Of a DNA stretch of 64,000 bases, positions 43,252 through 54,364 are shown one piece after another. Origin of the DNA: Sweltsa coloradensis (taxonomy: Eukaryota > Arthropoda > Insecta > Plecoptera > Chloroperlidae); contig JAMZAV010001053.1 of assembly GCA_024449915.1 (NCBI GenBank), positions 1 to 64,000 of the forward strand, in the 5' to 3' direction. A model generated the notes under the pieces. That model did not search any database, had not been told where the DNA came from, and saw nothing but the letters and a program-made list of their open reading frames with translations. The first letter of the stretch is position 1. Each line of letters begins with the position of its first letter. Made by a program: the position numbers and the translations under genes.

Positions 43252-43607
43252 ATCAAGACTTCTAATGTGCAGAATGCAAACAAGACAGACAAGATGGCGT
43301 TGGTTGACGTTCTTTTAACAATACTATCCACCGCCTTTTAAAGACACGACTTTCACCGCCGCCTGGATGTATGTAAAGGCAGAGTCGATAAAGAAGTTTC
43401 CCCGTTTCTTTATCGACTGGTTAAGGGAACAATTTACATCTAGACGGCCGTGACTTCACTCTCCAACACCGCAGCGACAAAACACGCATTGGTGCTGCAA
43501 CGCAAAAGAAAATAGTGCTGAATAATTTCCATTTAAATGTATTAAAATTTTAATAATGTTATAATATAAAACCTGTAGGTGAATTAATTGAGTTTTTTAA
43601 AGATTTT
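43252..43607. other. No gene; one long perfect hairpin
   Basis: AGTCGATAAAGAA (43383-43395) pairs with TTCTTTATCGACT (43406-43418), loop 10. Weaker pairing extends outward (CACCGCCGCCTGGATGTA with the reversed CACGGCCGTCTAGATGTA). CAAGATGGCGTTGG lies near 43291. Confidence 0.5.
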
Positions 43608-43815
43608 TTGTATTGAGGGTGCGTCAACCGTTGGGTGTTTCATAATGTGCCATTCTGGCTTATTGGAGAAGAGGTTAAATATTGTTGAAGGGGGTGAAGG
43701 GATCGAAATTCTCACTTTCTAGTCGTTGCCTTTGACTATGAATCCAAATCCAGAAACTAGTATGTAACTCAAGCCGGTAAAACATAGTATTGCAACGTCT
43801 AATATTTTTTATGAA
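43608..43815 (-). repeat. Repeat Q, second copy
   Basis: Reverse of 3435-3672. The shared tail (GTGCGTCAACCGTTGGGTGT, then CATAATGTGCC) has the same spacer inside it as the first copy. Confidence 0.5.
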
Positions 43816-44106
43816 CATAGAATAGAACTACCTAATCTGTTACTTTATTTATTAGGCCGCTTCGCGAACACTTTTTCCAGTCGCGTTAGTGGATGAGCTT
43901 TTTGTCTTATTAATTACAGCACTGCGAGCAAAATTACAAGCGCGCCTAGCTTGGTAGAGAATCCTGTCAAAGGTGAAATTAGCAGCGACGCTAGGGGGTG
44001 GGGATGGCGAGGATGGGCGACCGCCCCCCCCCAGATTCATCTCCGTCCACCCTGACGTCCTCCTTCAAACAACTTGTAATACTGTTTTTTACATTGCCAA
44101 TAAATA

Positions 44107-44530
44107 AGTAATAAATAAATAAATTTTATTTAGAGTCTATCCACTCAGTTATATAACTGATTTTCAGTGGAGGACTTTAAATCAAAGCGACCAAGCCAAC
44201 CCTGTAGGCCCCGACGCAATCAACGAGTGAGCGATAACCAACCAAAGATCGATATTTTTAATAGGAATATAGCAATCAGTGGTATGGACAGTGCGAACAC
44301 CCGCGAATCAACGCCAGATTCAACAAGGCCGATTCAGAACAACTCTGAATTTACTATGTGCTTCGTTGCTAGGACGGCTCCAAAGTCACCGTTTACAAAC
44401 TCCTAAGACACAAACTGATGGATTTAAGTCCAAATCAGAAGTTAAAAAACTACTGACTTTAGCGGGAATCGAACCCTGGACCTTCTGCATTGGAAGCAGA
44501 TACGCTAACAACAAGACCAACGAGCCACAC
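44107..44530 (-). mobile_element. tRNA-derived SINE G, copy 1
   Basis: Minus strand begins with a tRNA-like head (GTGTGTGGCTCGTTGGTCTT-type start; B box GGGTTCGATTCCCGC), then a body of about 330 bases and an AATAAATAAATTTATT tail. The head's anticodon-loop position reads CCA. Near-identical body in the copy at 46076. Confidence 0.7.
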
Positions 44531-45189
44531 ATTATGAAAACGTAACGGAACAAAACGTAATTCTTAAATATTTTCTTTGTATATTTGAAATAGTTAGTGT
44601 TGTTTTAGGGCACTTAACAGTTTAGTCAATCATTGATTTATTACTTTATTTCTTAATTTGTCGTAGACGCACAATGTTGGTTTGTCTTTGTCCACTCCTT
44701 TGTTTTCCGCGGACTGAGAATGGCTTGAGTTTCATGGACAACGAGGTGGTTTGATGCTGGGCTCCGATACTTGAGGATTATTCTTCATCTTGAAGGTCAA
44801 TAAGACTATGATTTTATTCTTGCAGCTCATGGCGATTGTTTTTGGTACCCAAGAACACGATGTGGGGGGGAAGGGAGTAGATTTACAAGACAACATTAAG
44901 ATTTAGGCCTATATTTGCCACCCAACCATTGTACTCGCTCCCCCCCCCCATTATGTAAGATCCTAGGGTCGCCCCTGGGTGCAGTTCATTCCCCTCTTCA
45001 GGTTTATAAGCTATACTAGGTATATTACAGTAAGCACAATAGGGAACTGTTCTTTGTTTCAAATATATCTTACACGTGTTTAGTAATTTGTAATATTCAA
45101 TTTAATAAACATCTCAATTAAAATAAACTATAAAAAATAAAATCCGTGAATTCTATGCATGTTCAAAATTCCTGGGTTTTGAATTCCCG
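44531..45189. other. No recognised feature
   Basis: AT-rich with two C or G runs (44865, 44940). No gene is supported. Confidence 0.35.
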
Positions 45190-45370
45190 CACAAAGACTA
45201 AGTACGCGCTCTTTTGGTTGTGTCGTCATCGTGAGGTTCGCCGAGGCGGCGAGCTGACAGTTCTGCCAATCAGCTTGTCCTCCTCACCTCACGATGACGT
45301 CACGCCCACCTGCAATGGCGCATGGCCGTTTTCCGGCGCGAAGCCAGGTTCAAATTTTGCATCGCTCACA
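45190..45370. promoter_or_regulatory. Promoter-like GC-rich block with CRE and CCAAT
   Basis: Perfect CRE TGACGTCA (45295-45302), a CCAAT motif (near 45266) and GGCGCATGGCC, NRF1-like, lie within 80 bases in a CpG-rich patch of an AT-rich region. GTCGTCATCGTGAGG (45221) and CCTCACGATGACGTCAC (45286) are also inverted repeats, so it could instead be part of a foldback repeat. No transcript start or gene is identified. Confidence 0.25.
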
Positions 45371-45473
45371 GTTAGCGGTAATAAAAGTTGGACGCATAAA
45401 GAACTTTACTGGTCGGTATTTGAGGTTATTAGTAGGGACGTATTCAAATTTGGTAATGAAGGACAGTTCCCTA

Positions 45474-45715
45474 TTGTGAAGGGATGTCCGAGGGGACTCA
45501 ATCCCTTGTATTTGCATCAACGACCGACTCTGATTCGGGAGATCCCGGATTCATATCCTGTCGAGACCGGCAATCCTGACTGAAGGTTTTTTTCCGAGGT
45601 TTTTCTCAGTCGTAAATGCGAATGCAAGGGATTTAGACCTCGAACATCCCTTCACAATCCACAACACCTAGTTAGACACCTGAAGAGAGGCATTAAATGC
45701 ACCCTGGGCAAGCTT
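45474..45715 (+). mobile_element. tRNA-derived SINE H, plus copy, inside a foldback
   Basis: GAGATCCCGGATTCATATCC then GTCGAGACCGGCAATCCTGA and TTTTTTTCCGAGG. It sits between inverted arms TTGTGAAGGGATGTCCGAGG (45474) and their complement ending at 45658, so this is a stem of about 35 bases with a 115-base loop. Confidence 0.5.
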
Positions 45716-45880
45716 CCCACAATTTTTTTTTTTCAAAATTATTTTTAACGACTGAGGAAAACGTCGTGAAAAAACTCCTGTCAGGATTGCCGGTCTCGAC
45801 GGGATTTAAACCCGGAACCTCCAGAAACAGAATCGCGCGCTTATCGCTCGAGGCAGCACCGTCGGACTTTACCACATAAT
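45716..45880 (-). mobile_element. tRNA-derived SINE H, minus copy
   Basis: Minus strand: GTGGTAAAGTCCGACGGTGC, then GGTTCCGGGTTTAAATCCCG (T-arm/B-box block) and GTCGAGACCGGCAATCCTGA. It is the best H head in the window and converges on the plus copy. Confidence 0.55.
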
Positions 45881-46075
45881 AAGGGTATATTTCTCAGATA
45901 TTGTTTTGGGAAACTCTTCTGTACGTGTAGTTTTTTATATGGAAATTAATCCAGAAATCCAAAAATCCATCTCAGACGGGTATCAAACCCAGGTCTTTCG
46001 ATTTAAGGTTGGGTGTTTTACCCTTTAGCCAGAAAAAGGGTTATAATAATACTAAATAGCACTCGCTGTGTGCCC

Positions 46076-46515
46076 TGTGTGGCTCGTTGGTCTTGTGGTT
46101 AGCGTATCTGCTTCCAATGCAGAAGGTCCAGGGTTCGATTCCCGCTAAAATCAGAAGTTTTTTACCTTCTGATTTGGACTTCAGTCATCAGTTCTTGTCT
46201 TAGGAGTTTGTAAACGGTGACTTTGGAGCCGTCCTAGCAACGAAGCACATTATAAATTTCAGAGTTGTTCTGAATCGGCCTTGTTGATTCTGGCGTTGAT
46301 TCGCGGGTGTTCGCACTGTCCATACCACTGATTGCTATATATACTATTAAAAATATCGATCTTTGGTTGGTTATCGCTCACTCGTCGATTGCGTCGGGGC
46401 CTGCAGGGTTGGCTTGGTCGCTTTGATTTAAAGTCCCCCACTGAAAATCAGTTATATAACTGAGTGGGTAGACTCTAAATAAAATTTATTTATTTATTTA
46501 TTTATTTATGTTCTA
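46076..46515 (+). mobile_element. tRNA-derived SINE G, copy 2
   Basis: Head 46076-46146: GGCTCGTTGGTCTTGTGGTT (A box region), anticodon stem TCTGC/GCAGA around TTCCAAT (CCA in anticodon position, Trp-like), B box GGGTTCGATTCCC. The acceptor stem does not pair, so it is not a tRNA gene. The body ends AACTGAGTGGGTAGACTCTA and a (TTTA)n tail, the signature of RTE-type mobilisation in other SINEs. It is inverted relative to copy 1, 1.5 kb away. Confidence 0.75.
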
Positions 46516-46809
46516 TGTGGCATCTAAAGGTCCGACAATAACAAGGTTTTGAAAACTAACAGTATGTGGATCTTCACAATTTTATAAACTATCAGCAAAA
46601 TCACACTAAAACCAAGTAAAATGTCGCTATTTGCAATGTTAAAAATAAAATAAAATTCTGGAGCTATGCATCCTCCAGGCGCCCCATTGTACCAGGATAC
46701 GTAAAACCCTCAAATTCACCCCCACGAATCAAAATTCTGGATACGCCCCTGCACTAAGCCACCGAGACGGTTAACTTCATAACATCTGGATTGTTGGTGC
46801 ATTGTAGTT

Positions 46810-47175
46810 TGTTTATTTAGATTAAGGGCGCGTCAACCGTAATGTCATAATGCACCACTCTAGCCTAGGGGATATGGGAAGGAGAGGCCCATGCTGGTCA
46901 GAGCCAGCCCTGGGTAAGGAGAGAAAAGGTGTTTCTCACGTCGCGGTGGCCATCGTCTTTGTCACCGTTCGTTGTATCATTGAAATCTACGTCGGGGAGG
47001 TCGTCAAGGAAAGGGGGATGGGTCCCCGACGACTACTGCCAAAGCTTGCCTCTGGTTTCAGGGAGAAATATACTCCGCTCTTACTAGCTGATGTTTGCGA
47101 GATGGACTTTTTCTCTTGAATCGCCTTTTACGATTAGCAGAGCCATGCTCTGGGCCAATTCTACCCCGGGCTCAG
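46810..47175 (-). mobile_element. E SINE, full length
   Basis: The hairpin GCTGGTCAGAGCCAGC keeps its arms while the loop changes. Confidence 0.8.
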
Positions 47176-47361
47176 ACGGAGGAAACAGAAAGTATACCGT
47201 AAAGAGAGTTTGTACGGTTAGAAGAGATTTTTGCCGTATTCAGCTGGCCACACTGATATCCTTGCACTCACCGAGTGCATACCAGTCGAATTCGTCATAA
47301 GAGAATAGTAGGAAGACACAAGAATGGTAGTTTTACCAACAAAAGGGTCGCAATTAATAAC

Positions 47362-47640
47362 GACGTCTTGAGAAACTAGGGCGCTTCAACCGGGTAGGTA
47401 AAATTGCGTAGCCTGTTATTTTGTTAGTTTATGAATTGAGTTTATGGTGTTTTTGAAAAGGAAAATCGTAAAGATATTAATGAAAACAAAAGAAAAATTA
47501 TAGATCTGAATAAAGAGTGAAATTTGTTTGATGATGAATATAATTTAAATTACTTTGAATTAGATAATAAGAAAGTTTGTTGCTGTTATTATTTGATTGG
47601 GAGAGAACAAATTGGCTGCGCAATGCATCAAGTTTGTATC
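47362..47640 (-). mobile_element. R LINE 3' tail
   Basis: Terminus CGACGTCTTGAGAAACTAGG; reaches the coding end (GATTGGGAGAGAACAAATTG). Confidence 0.6.
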
Positions 47641-47696
47641 ATTCATCTGACCTATGATGCATTTAAACTCATTAACTATTCTTATGTAGCCTTTTA

Positions 47697-47998
47697 AAGG
47701 ACGCACAGCCGTTAGGTCATAATGCGCCGCTCTAGGGTAGGGGACATGGGGTTAAAGGGTCCATGATGTTCAGAAATAGATAAGGGGAGGGAGAAGAACG
47801 GGGGGTTATCAAGTCGAGGATGTCATCATCTTTGTCATCGTTTTAAAGTCGTGGTTGTCGTCGTCTGGGAGGTGGACAAGGGAAAGACGAGAGGTCCCCG
47901 ACGACGATTGCCAGAGCTCGCCTCTAGTTTCGGGGAGTAAGATATTCCGCTCTTTCTAGCTGATGTTTGCGAGGTGGACTTTTTCTCTTGAATCGCCA
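47697..47998 (-). mobile_element. E SINE, head truncated
   Basis: Ends at CTCTTGAATCGCC; 47999-48110 then holds a further scrap of E (TCTCACTTCGTGGTCGTCCT). Confidence 0.65.
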
Positions 47999-48114
47999 AA
48001 GGGTGGGACAGGACGGTTCTCACTTCGTGGTCGTCCTTGTATTAGTCATCGTTAGTGTTGTTATGTTAAACAAAAGCCATATTCTACCTCGGGCCCACAA
48101 GTAGAATATAGGAT

Positions 48115-48440
48115 TATATGGATTAAAAGAGCGTCAACTATAACTTCAAAATGCACCACTCTATCCTGGGGGGGGGGAGGGGCCCATGCTGGTCAGAACC
48201 AGCCACAGGTTTGGGGAGGAACGGGGGTTCTCACGTCGCGGCCGTTATCATCTTTGTCAGCGTTCGTTATTGTCACTGTCATCGTCGTCGGAGAGGTCGT
48301 CTAGGGAAGGGGGATGTATCCCCGACGACGATTGTCAGAGATCGCTTCTAGTTTCGGGAAATAATATACTTCCCTCTTTGTAGCTGATGTTTGTGAGGAA
48401 GACTTTTTCTCTTGAATCACCTTTTACGATTAGCAGAGCT
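48115..48440 (-). mobile_element. E SINE, head truncated
   Basis: Tail poorly kept (AGAGCGTCAACTATAACTTC); ends at ACGATTAGCAGAGC. Confidence 0.65.
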
Positions 48441-48491
48441 TAGCATTAGCATTAGCAGATTACTATGAATTATTATGATGTGAATTAATTT

Positions 48492-48842
48492 TGGATTAAG
48501 GGCGCGTCAACCGTTAGGTCATAATGCACCACTCTAGCCTACGGGGGGTGGGGAAGAGGGGCCCATGCTGGTCAAAACCAGCCACGGGTAAGGGGAGGTA
48601 GGGGGGCTTCTCACGTCGCGGTCGTCATCGTCTTTGTCATCGTTCGTTGTGTCATTGTCATCGTCGCCGGGGGGTCTTCAAGGGAAGGGAACAAGGTCCC
48701 CGACGACGATTGCCTGAGCTCGCCTCTAGTTTCGTGAAGTAATATTTTAATCCCCTCTTACTAGCTTATGTTTGCGAGGTGGACTTTTTCTCTTGAATCG
48801 CCTTTTCGCCATGCTCTGGGCCAATTCTACCCCGGGCCCAGA
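48492..48842 (-). mobile_element. E SINE, full length
   Basis: Complete apart from a 15-base deletion at the CAGAGC hairpin of the head. Confidence 0.8.
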
Positions 48843-49126
48843 CGGGGATAATTTTGTTGTTGTTTCTTTGGCGTCCATCTATGCAATATTTTATTCTTTA
48901 TGCGCTCTCTGATTGGTTCATTCTTATTAAAGTTAAGTTGACTACTATAAGTTTAAGTTAAGAGTTAGCAATTTTTGGCCGCCGTTAGTATAAGTTGAAG
49001 GTTAAGTTTTACTCCATGACCTGTAGTTTTCCATAAGACAAACCTTAAAGTTAGCGGATAAGTTAGCGACTCCGACTATAAGTTGGTTGGAATGGGCCTT
49101 TACGCTTTGAGTTCAACTATTGCACG

Positions 49127-49250
49127 ACGACGTGACAAACTAGGGCCCTTCAACCGGTTAGGTCATATTGTGCCGCCTGTGATGTTGTAAGTAAATAAAA
49201 TCAGTTAATGGTGTATGTATTTGAAGATTATATCGTTTGTTGAGTTTCAA
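49127..49250 (-). mobile_element. R LINE terminus
   Basis: ACGACGACGTGACAAACTAG then GTCATATTGTGCCGCCTGTG. Confidence 0.6.
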
Positions 49251-49261
49251 AGTAAAAAAAA

Positions 49262-49300
49262 AATGGATTAAGGGCGCGTCAACCGTCAACGTCGCAGTCA
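49262..49300 (-). mobile_element. E tail remnant
   Basis: GGATTAAGGGCGCGTCAACC next to GTCGCAGTCATCG: the piece between tail and middle is deleted. Confidence 0.4.
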
Positions 49301-49504
49301 TCGTACGGATTATAACTAATTTGTTTGTATATATTTTGCAAATGAATAGTAATAATTCCACTCACCAGCACTGCTAAATTTTTGCTCTACTATGTTCTGG
49401 TGTGCACCACCTCCAGCCTAGGGGGTCGCAGTTAACTGTGGCTCAGACACTTACCTGCAACAACGAGAAAACACGAGTTAGGCACAAACAGTAGAACACA
49501 ATGG

Positions 49505-49640
49505 CGTTTCCAAGGGGGGAGAAGGGGAATTCCTGGATACGCCACTGGTACAACATATTTTCGTATCTTAACCTTATGGCAACATGAGGATCTAGGGCGC
49601 AACTGCGCCTCTTATACGATATTTTTAGATAATAAAGAGT
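49505..49640 (+). repeat. Repeat N, copy 1
   Basis: GGAGAAGGGGAATTCCTGGA, a TTTTCGTATCTTAACCTTAT block and GGCAACATGAGGATCTAGGG. Its first half is inverted at 50000-50070 and its second half is repeated directly at 50222-50312. Confidence 0.55.
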
Positions 49641-49999
49641 TAGTTTTCAATTAGAAGTTAGTTAATTTCTGTTCATACTATTGTTATTTGTAGGTTTTTT
49701 TTTAAGGTTTTTTTGGTCAACCGCTGTAGTTTTTTTTTGGTTTATTTTATTATTTTATTGCCACCAACAACAGAGTTACCTCCACAAGTGTGATGTAGGC
49801 ATTAAAAAAAATTAACTTATACTGAAGCACAAAAAATAAAAATGATATCAAAAATCAAACAACATCTAAAAATGTCTCAGGTGCACAAAATAACATTATA
49901 CTAAACGAAATGCAAATAAAAAATAAACTATGACGATTATATGTTATAAACCTCAAGAACATATTTTGAAGAAATAGTTTTTAAAACAATTTTCTCATG

Positions 50000-50070
50000 T
50001 TGCCGTAAGGTAAATATACGAAAATATGTTGTAACAGTGGTGTATCCAGGAATTCCCCTTCTCCCCCCTG
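50000..50070 (-). repeat. Repeat N, inverted copy
   Basis: CCAGGAATTCCCCTTCTCCC is the complement of the start of copy 1, so 49505-50070 is a foldback with about 70-base arms and a 430-base AT-rich loop. Confidence 0.55.
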
Positions 50071-50074
50071 GATA

Positions 50075-50190
50075 CTTGGATTAAGGACGTGTCAACCGTT
50101 AGGACATAATGCACCACTCTAACCTTCGGGTGGGGGGGGGGAGGAGGAGGGGCCTATGCTGGTCAGAACCAGCCACGGGTAAGGGAAGTT
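50075..50190 (-). mobile_element. E SINE, 3' third
   Basis: From TGGATTAAGGACGTGTCAAC to CCACGGGTAAGGGA. Confidence 0.6.
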
Positions 50191-50221
50191 AGTTATGCAC
50201 AACTATCTCTCGCCTATTGGT

Positions 50222-50312
50222 GCAAGAATATTTTTGTAACCGAATCTTACGGCAACATGAGGACCTAGGGCGCTTCTGAGCCACCTATACGATATTTTAA
50301 GATAATAAAGAG
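50222..50312 (+). repeat. Repeat N, direct copy
   Basis: CTTACGGCAACATGAGGACC to ACGATATTTTAAGATAATAA matches the right half of copy 1. Confidence 0.5.
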
Positions 50313-50660
50313 TATAAAGAGTCCCTGGTTCACCGCTCTTTAACATGTTGTGCGAGAGCTGCTCATGTTGGAGGAATGTTTTGCACATCAGAGTTTCTTG
50401 TAAAAAGCTTTTTTCTTACTTTTCTAATGTCGCCACCTGTACCGGTTCTATCGTACAACAAAACAACGAATCTTACGATGGTGTGAAACACGTCTTCTGG
50501 GATTTCTTTGGGTGCATGAGATATTGCGAGAAGAGCATCCGTCAGTTCAGGCATGACCTTCCAAGTTGACCAGGCCTTCTTTTTACCGTGACCAGCAAAG
50601 CTAGACACAGTGTCACATCCGGTTAGGGCATGAAACATAGGAAGAGCACGTGTCTTGAAT
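50313..50660 (-). pseudogene. PIN/FEN-like repetitive-protein fragment
   Basis: Minus-strand translation reads LPMFHALTGCDTVSSFAGHG and KKKAWSTWKVMPELTDALL, then ALLAISHAPKEIPEDVFHT and VVLLYDRTGTG up to QNIPPT, a TGA, and AALAQHVK. From memory this strongly resembles a multicopy uncharacterised protein family of invertebrates in which HALTGCDT...GKKKAW occupies the position of the aspartate and helix-hairpin motif in FEN/XPG-type PIN nucleases. The in-frame stop and loss of both ends mark a relic. The open frame's own start lies in the neighbouring R tail, by chance. Confidence 0.5.
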
Positions 50661-50670
50661 GGTCTCAGAC

Positions 50671-50905
50671 TAAGACGTGAGAAACTAGGGCGCTTCAACC
50701 GGTTAGGTCATATTGCGCCGCCTGTGATATTGAAAGTTGATGAGATGAGTAAATGGTGTCTTTGATGATAAGATTGTTTTCTACGTGTTTATATAACAAA
50801 ATAAATAGATGATAATAATAGCAAAACAAAAGTTATTTATATAAATGAAAGTTAATAAAATAAACGTGTGTGATGTGAATTAAATTTTGTTGAATAGATT
50901 ACATA
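50671..50905 (-). mobile_element. R LINE 3' tail
   Basis: One of the best-kept termini (GACGTGAGAAACTAGGGCGC, then the full shared tail). Confidence 0.7.
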
Positions 50906-51165
50906 ACAATCAATGAAGTACATGCGATGGTCACAAACGGCCTGTAGTAACAGTGAATAAAATGATTTGCGGTTCACATATGACGCAGGTGAATCAGTAG
51001 GGGCATTGATTGCGACTCATTGATGAACCCCATTGCACCAAGAGACAATAAGAAAAATGTTCTTAAATCCTGTTTCATATAAAGTATAGGATAAGTTATA
51101 CAATGCTAATTTACAAGTTTACCGTATTTGGAACACACCTGGTAAATTGGTTCTCCTTCCAACAA

Positions 51166-52497
51166 CTGTCATAGTAACTATTTGCTGCTCAACAGTTGGC
51201 CATTTAATAACTCCAGCTTCTTGATTCAGCAACAACAGTTAAACGATACACGGATCTCCAGGCTGCCGACTTAGCAACACCGCAACGATCAGCAACTGAT
51301 CTGTAATGTTAACCAATGGTATGGTGGTGTATGGTGGTGTATTGCACGACCTATAGCAATGCACTCTTGCCTTTTGCCTATATAGTGTGTATCTCAAATC
51401 TACATTTTGACACTAGTCGAAATTCCGATACATTCAACGGCCGCGAACGACCCGACGCACCTTGGCAGTGGCCCACTTCCGGCGCTGGCCCCTCGGAAAC
51501 GACGGTACCAGGGACCTTCCGGTTTGTAAAGTCCCAAGACGTACACCTAGAGAGTATTCTGTCCAAATTTTCAGCCCTCTAGCTGGTCGGCAAGGGTAGA
51601 AAATTAAGCGTCAACTTGTGAATTTTTCGAAGAGATTTGGTGGAGGCGCCGGGTCCGAGGTAAATCGCGAGTTTCGAAAACGAATTTCGCTTTCGTAAAA
51701 ATAGAGTTGGGAATGTGAAATTTCACACGCGCACAAGATTCGTCAAGTTACTAATACGCCACGCGACGCCCGGCGTCAGTGGCCGCGACGCCACGCGACG
51801 CCTGGCGTCGGTGCAAAGAAGGGCCCTACCTGGAGGCGTCCCCCATGGCAAATCCGAAACACACGGTAGACGAGGGTTTTAAGTCAAATTTTCAGATCCC
51901 TAGGTGCTCGGCAAGAGTAGAAAGACCAAGAGTGTAAAATGCCGAGTGAATTTGGTGGAGGTGCCGGGTCCGCAGTAGTTGGAACATAGATATATAACCC
52001 CTATAGTAGGCTAGATTCGCAGTCTCCAATCCCGCCGCATAGGCGCGAGTGTACCAGATTTAAGCGTCAATCGCACCCATTCAAGATGGCGGTTTGGCGT
52101 TTTAATTTATGCTTTTTTAATGCAAGCAAGTATTTTACTGGATTGTTTGATATGGTTTTAGCTTGTGCAGCATGGTATTGAACAAACAGAAACAATGCAA
52201 AGTTATTGCATACGGGAATTTAGTAATCATTTGGTGTTAAAGTCTGATATGCTCACCTGCCAAACTGGCGGTCATCTTTAAAAATATTTTTTCGATTAAT
52301 CGCTCCCATCTAATTAACATGCAAACTTACCCATTCAAGATGGCTTTCTAATTGTCCCGGAAGTGGACCGCTGACTGCTAGTCTAGACAATTATATGGGA
52401 TGTCTATGAGTTGGAAAATCTAATTTCACTCTTGTACGTACGCCAGGGCTCGAACCGCTGATCTAAAGAGAAAAGTTAATTTGAAAGAGAAGCCTTG
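51166..52497. repeat. GC-rich repeat K, copy 2, with a MITE inside
   Basis: Matches copy 1 at 31738 through both internal units. It has an extra duplication of the CGACGCCACGCGACGCC palindromic block (51757-51812) and a 424-base MITE at 51985-52408. After the MITE, K continues with AAATCTAATTTCAC as in copy 1. Confidence 0.7.
51985..52408. mobile_element. hAT-like MITE L, copy 1
   Basis: 424 bases with ends CATAGATAT and ATGTCTATG. The 8-base direct repeat AGTTGGAA lies on both sides (51977-51984, 52409-52416). Copy 1 of repeat K has this site without the insertion. No coding capacity; TTCAAGATGGCGGTTTGGCG lies inside. The 8-base duplication and short inverted ends place it in hAT. Confidence 0.85.
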
Positions 52498-52947
52498 TTT
52501 TTTGGGGGGATTAAGGACGCGTTAGAAGTTAGAGAAAGCCACATTCTCATCAAAACCGTCAAGCTGATACACAAGATAAGAACAATCCTCTGGTTGGATG
52601 CTGTGAAACTAAGCAACCCTTGTACATAACCAATGGCTAGAAAGCTGGCCGGCATTAAGTATTGGCTGCAGTTATAAAATTGTTCCGTTTTCAAATCCCT
52701 TCTCCATGTGGTGCAATTAAGGTTTAATATGATAAGGTGTGTGGGTCCGCAGTATTAGTGGCTAATACTTATTTAAAGGCGGCATTAACTCGCCATGTCA
52801 CGGTGTCGTCATCGGCCCTTGCGACATTTTATAGACGAGACAACGCCGGCCGTCACCCCATCGCAGCCTGCTGACACCGCCAACCGTCAGCGTTATCAGA
52901 CGAAGCTGACACCGCCTAATGACCACAGGATGGCCCAGAAAGCACGA
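52498..52947. other. No recognised feature
   Basis: A tail-like scrap, GGGGATTAAGGACGCG, opens it. The GC-richer part at 52790-52940 has no match in the window. Confidence 0.35.
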
Positions 52948-53165
52948 CATGAGAAACTAGGGCGCTTGAAACGCTTAGGTCATATTTCGCCGCCTGTGAT
53001 TCTGAAAGTTGATAAGATGTGTTAATGGTGTTTTTGTTTGATGATTATATTGTTTTATAAGTGTATATGTAACAAAATAAAATGATGATAGTAATAGATA
53101 AACAATAAATAAACTTAAGAAATGTGTATGATCAATGTAAAATGGTTGAAATCAATGATTTTTCT
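52948..53165 (-). mobile_element. R LINE 3' tail
   Basis: ACGACATGAGAAACTAGGGC and GTCATATTTCGCCGCCTGTG; about 215 bases are kept. Confidence 0.6.
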
Positions 53166-54013
53166 AAAATAAATCCCCCTTGCTATCATGTCTAGACAGA
53201 ATTATATAGAAGAAGTTCAAAAAGTTTGACCTGTTGTCAACAGAGAGAAACTTGAGGGAAAGTCAAAAATATATTGGACATTATAAATCAAACAACGTTG
53301 GTTTAACGTTGATGATGAAAATTAACTCTGATAAATCGCAATACATACGCTTCTCAAGATCTAGAAACCCTTTGGTGTGCACGTATAGCCTACAAGTATC
53401 CCAGGTTCCCATTTTTAATTCTATAAAATTGTTAGGTATTAAATTATATAACTGACAACTTGAAATGGAATGTGCAAACTGATTTTGTTCGCAATAGAGC
53501 AGCTTCTCTGCTTGGGTTTGTAAATAGGAGTGTTGGGAGGAGTAGGCAACGCACAGTAAGAACTGGTTATAGTTCGTACGTTTACATTTGACGAATTTCG
53601 GCTTTTTCGCCGACACAGCGGGAACATGTAAGCCACTTGTTATAACCAATTACGATTGTTGTAATTTAAAATTCAGTCTTCGCTGACCGTCGTCAATGTT
53701 GCCCGGCTGAAGTTTCATTGTGCGCCTCTTTGGCAAACCAATGAAGCGCAATAATGGAAACCAAACTAAGTGATTTGGCGACGGGTTTGCTATTCATTAT
53801 AATAGATATGTCAATCACTGGGGACCTCCGAGACTATTTCCCGGTGAACCAGAGGAAGATAATCTTCTCAAGAGGTGTGAACAAATCTGGTCTTTTGTCC
53901 CTTTGAGGATTTCCAAATTCGTCAACTGTAAACGGACGAACTATACCTTACCTTGATACGGCCCATTTTCAACTTACGGTATTCCTGCGTGGCATCCTAC
54001 AACTCAGCAAAAT

Positions 54014-54364
54014 ATGATCAAGCTAGAACGAATTCAGAATAGGGCCACCAAATTGATTTTAGGGAAAGGTAATTTCAATCCTAGTGCTAGTTCACGGCGT
54101 AGTATCTGTGACGTTCCTTCCAATGGAAATTTTTGTAATCAAGCTGATGTGAGATTGTTGAGAGGAATGTTAACAAGACAAGTTGATGTCGATCCTTACC
54201 ACAGAATATCCATAAGTGAAAGACAACTCCCTAGAAACAACACAGGTGTTCCCTTAATACCACCTAGGGCCAGAACATCGGCGTACCAGAATGGTTTTTT
54301 TAATCGATCTGTTTCGTTGTGGAATCTCCTACCAAGTGATTTGAAAAGTGATAGATGTTTCAAC
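54014..54364 (+). pseudogene. LINE-d RT C-terminus, open frame cut by MITE L
   Basis: The longest intact stretch, about 115 codons, from MIKLERIQNRATKLI to SDLKSDRCFN. The frame enters the MITE and stops there. Removing the MITE and one 8-base duplicate would rejoin it to a stop about ten codons later, so the insertion came after the LINE. Confidence 0.65.

Noticed and set aside
46076..46150. A functional tRNA gene (Trp-like anticodon)
   Set aside because: The acceptor stem does not pair, the T arm is weak, and the same unit with the same body and tail occurs three times. It is the head of a SINE.
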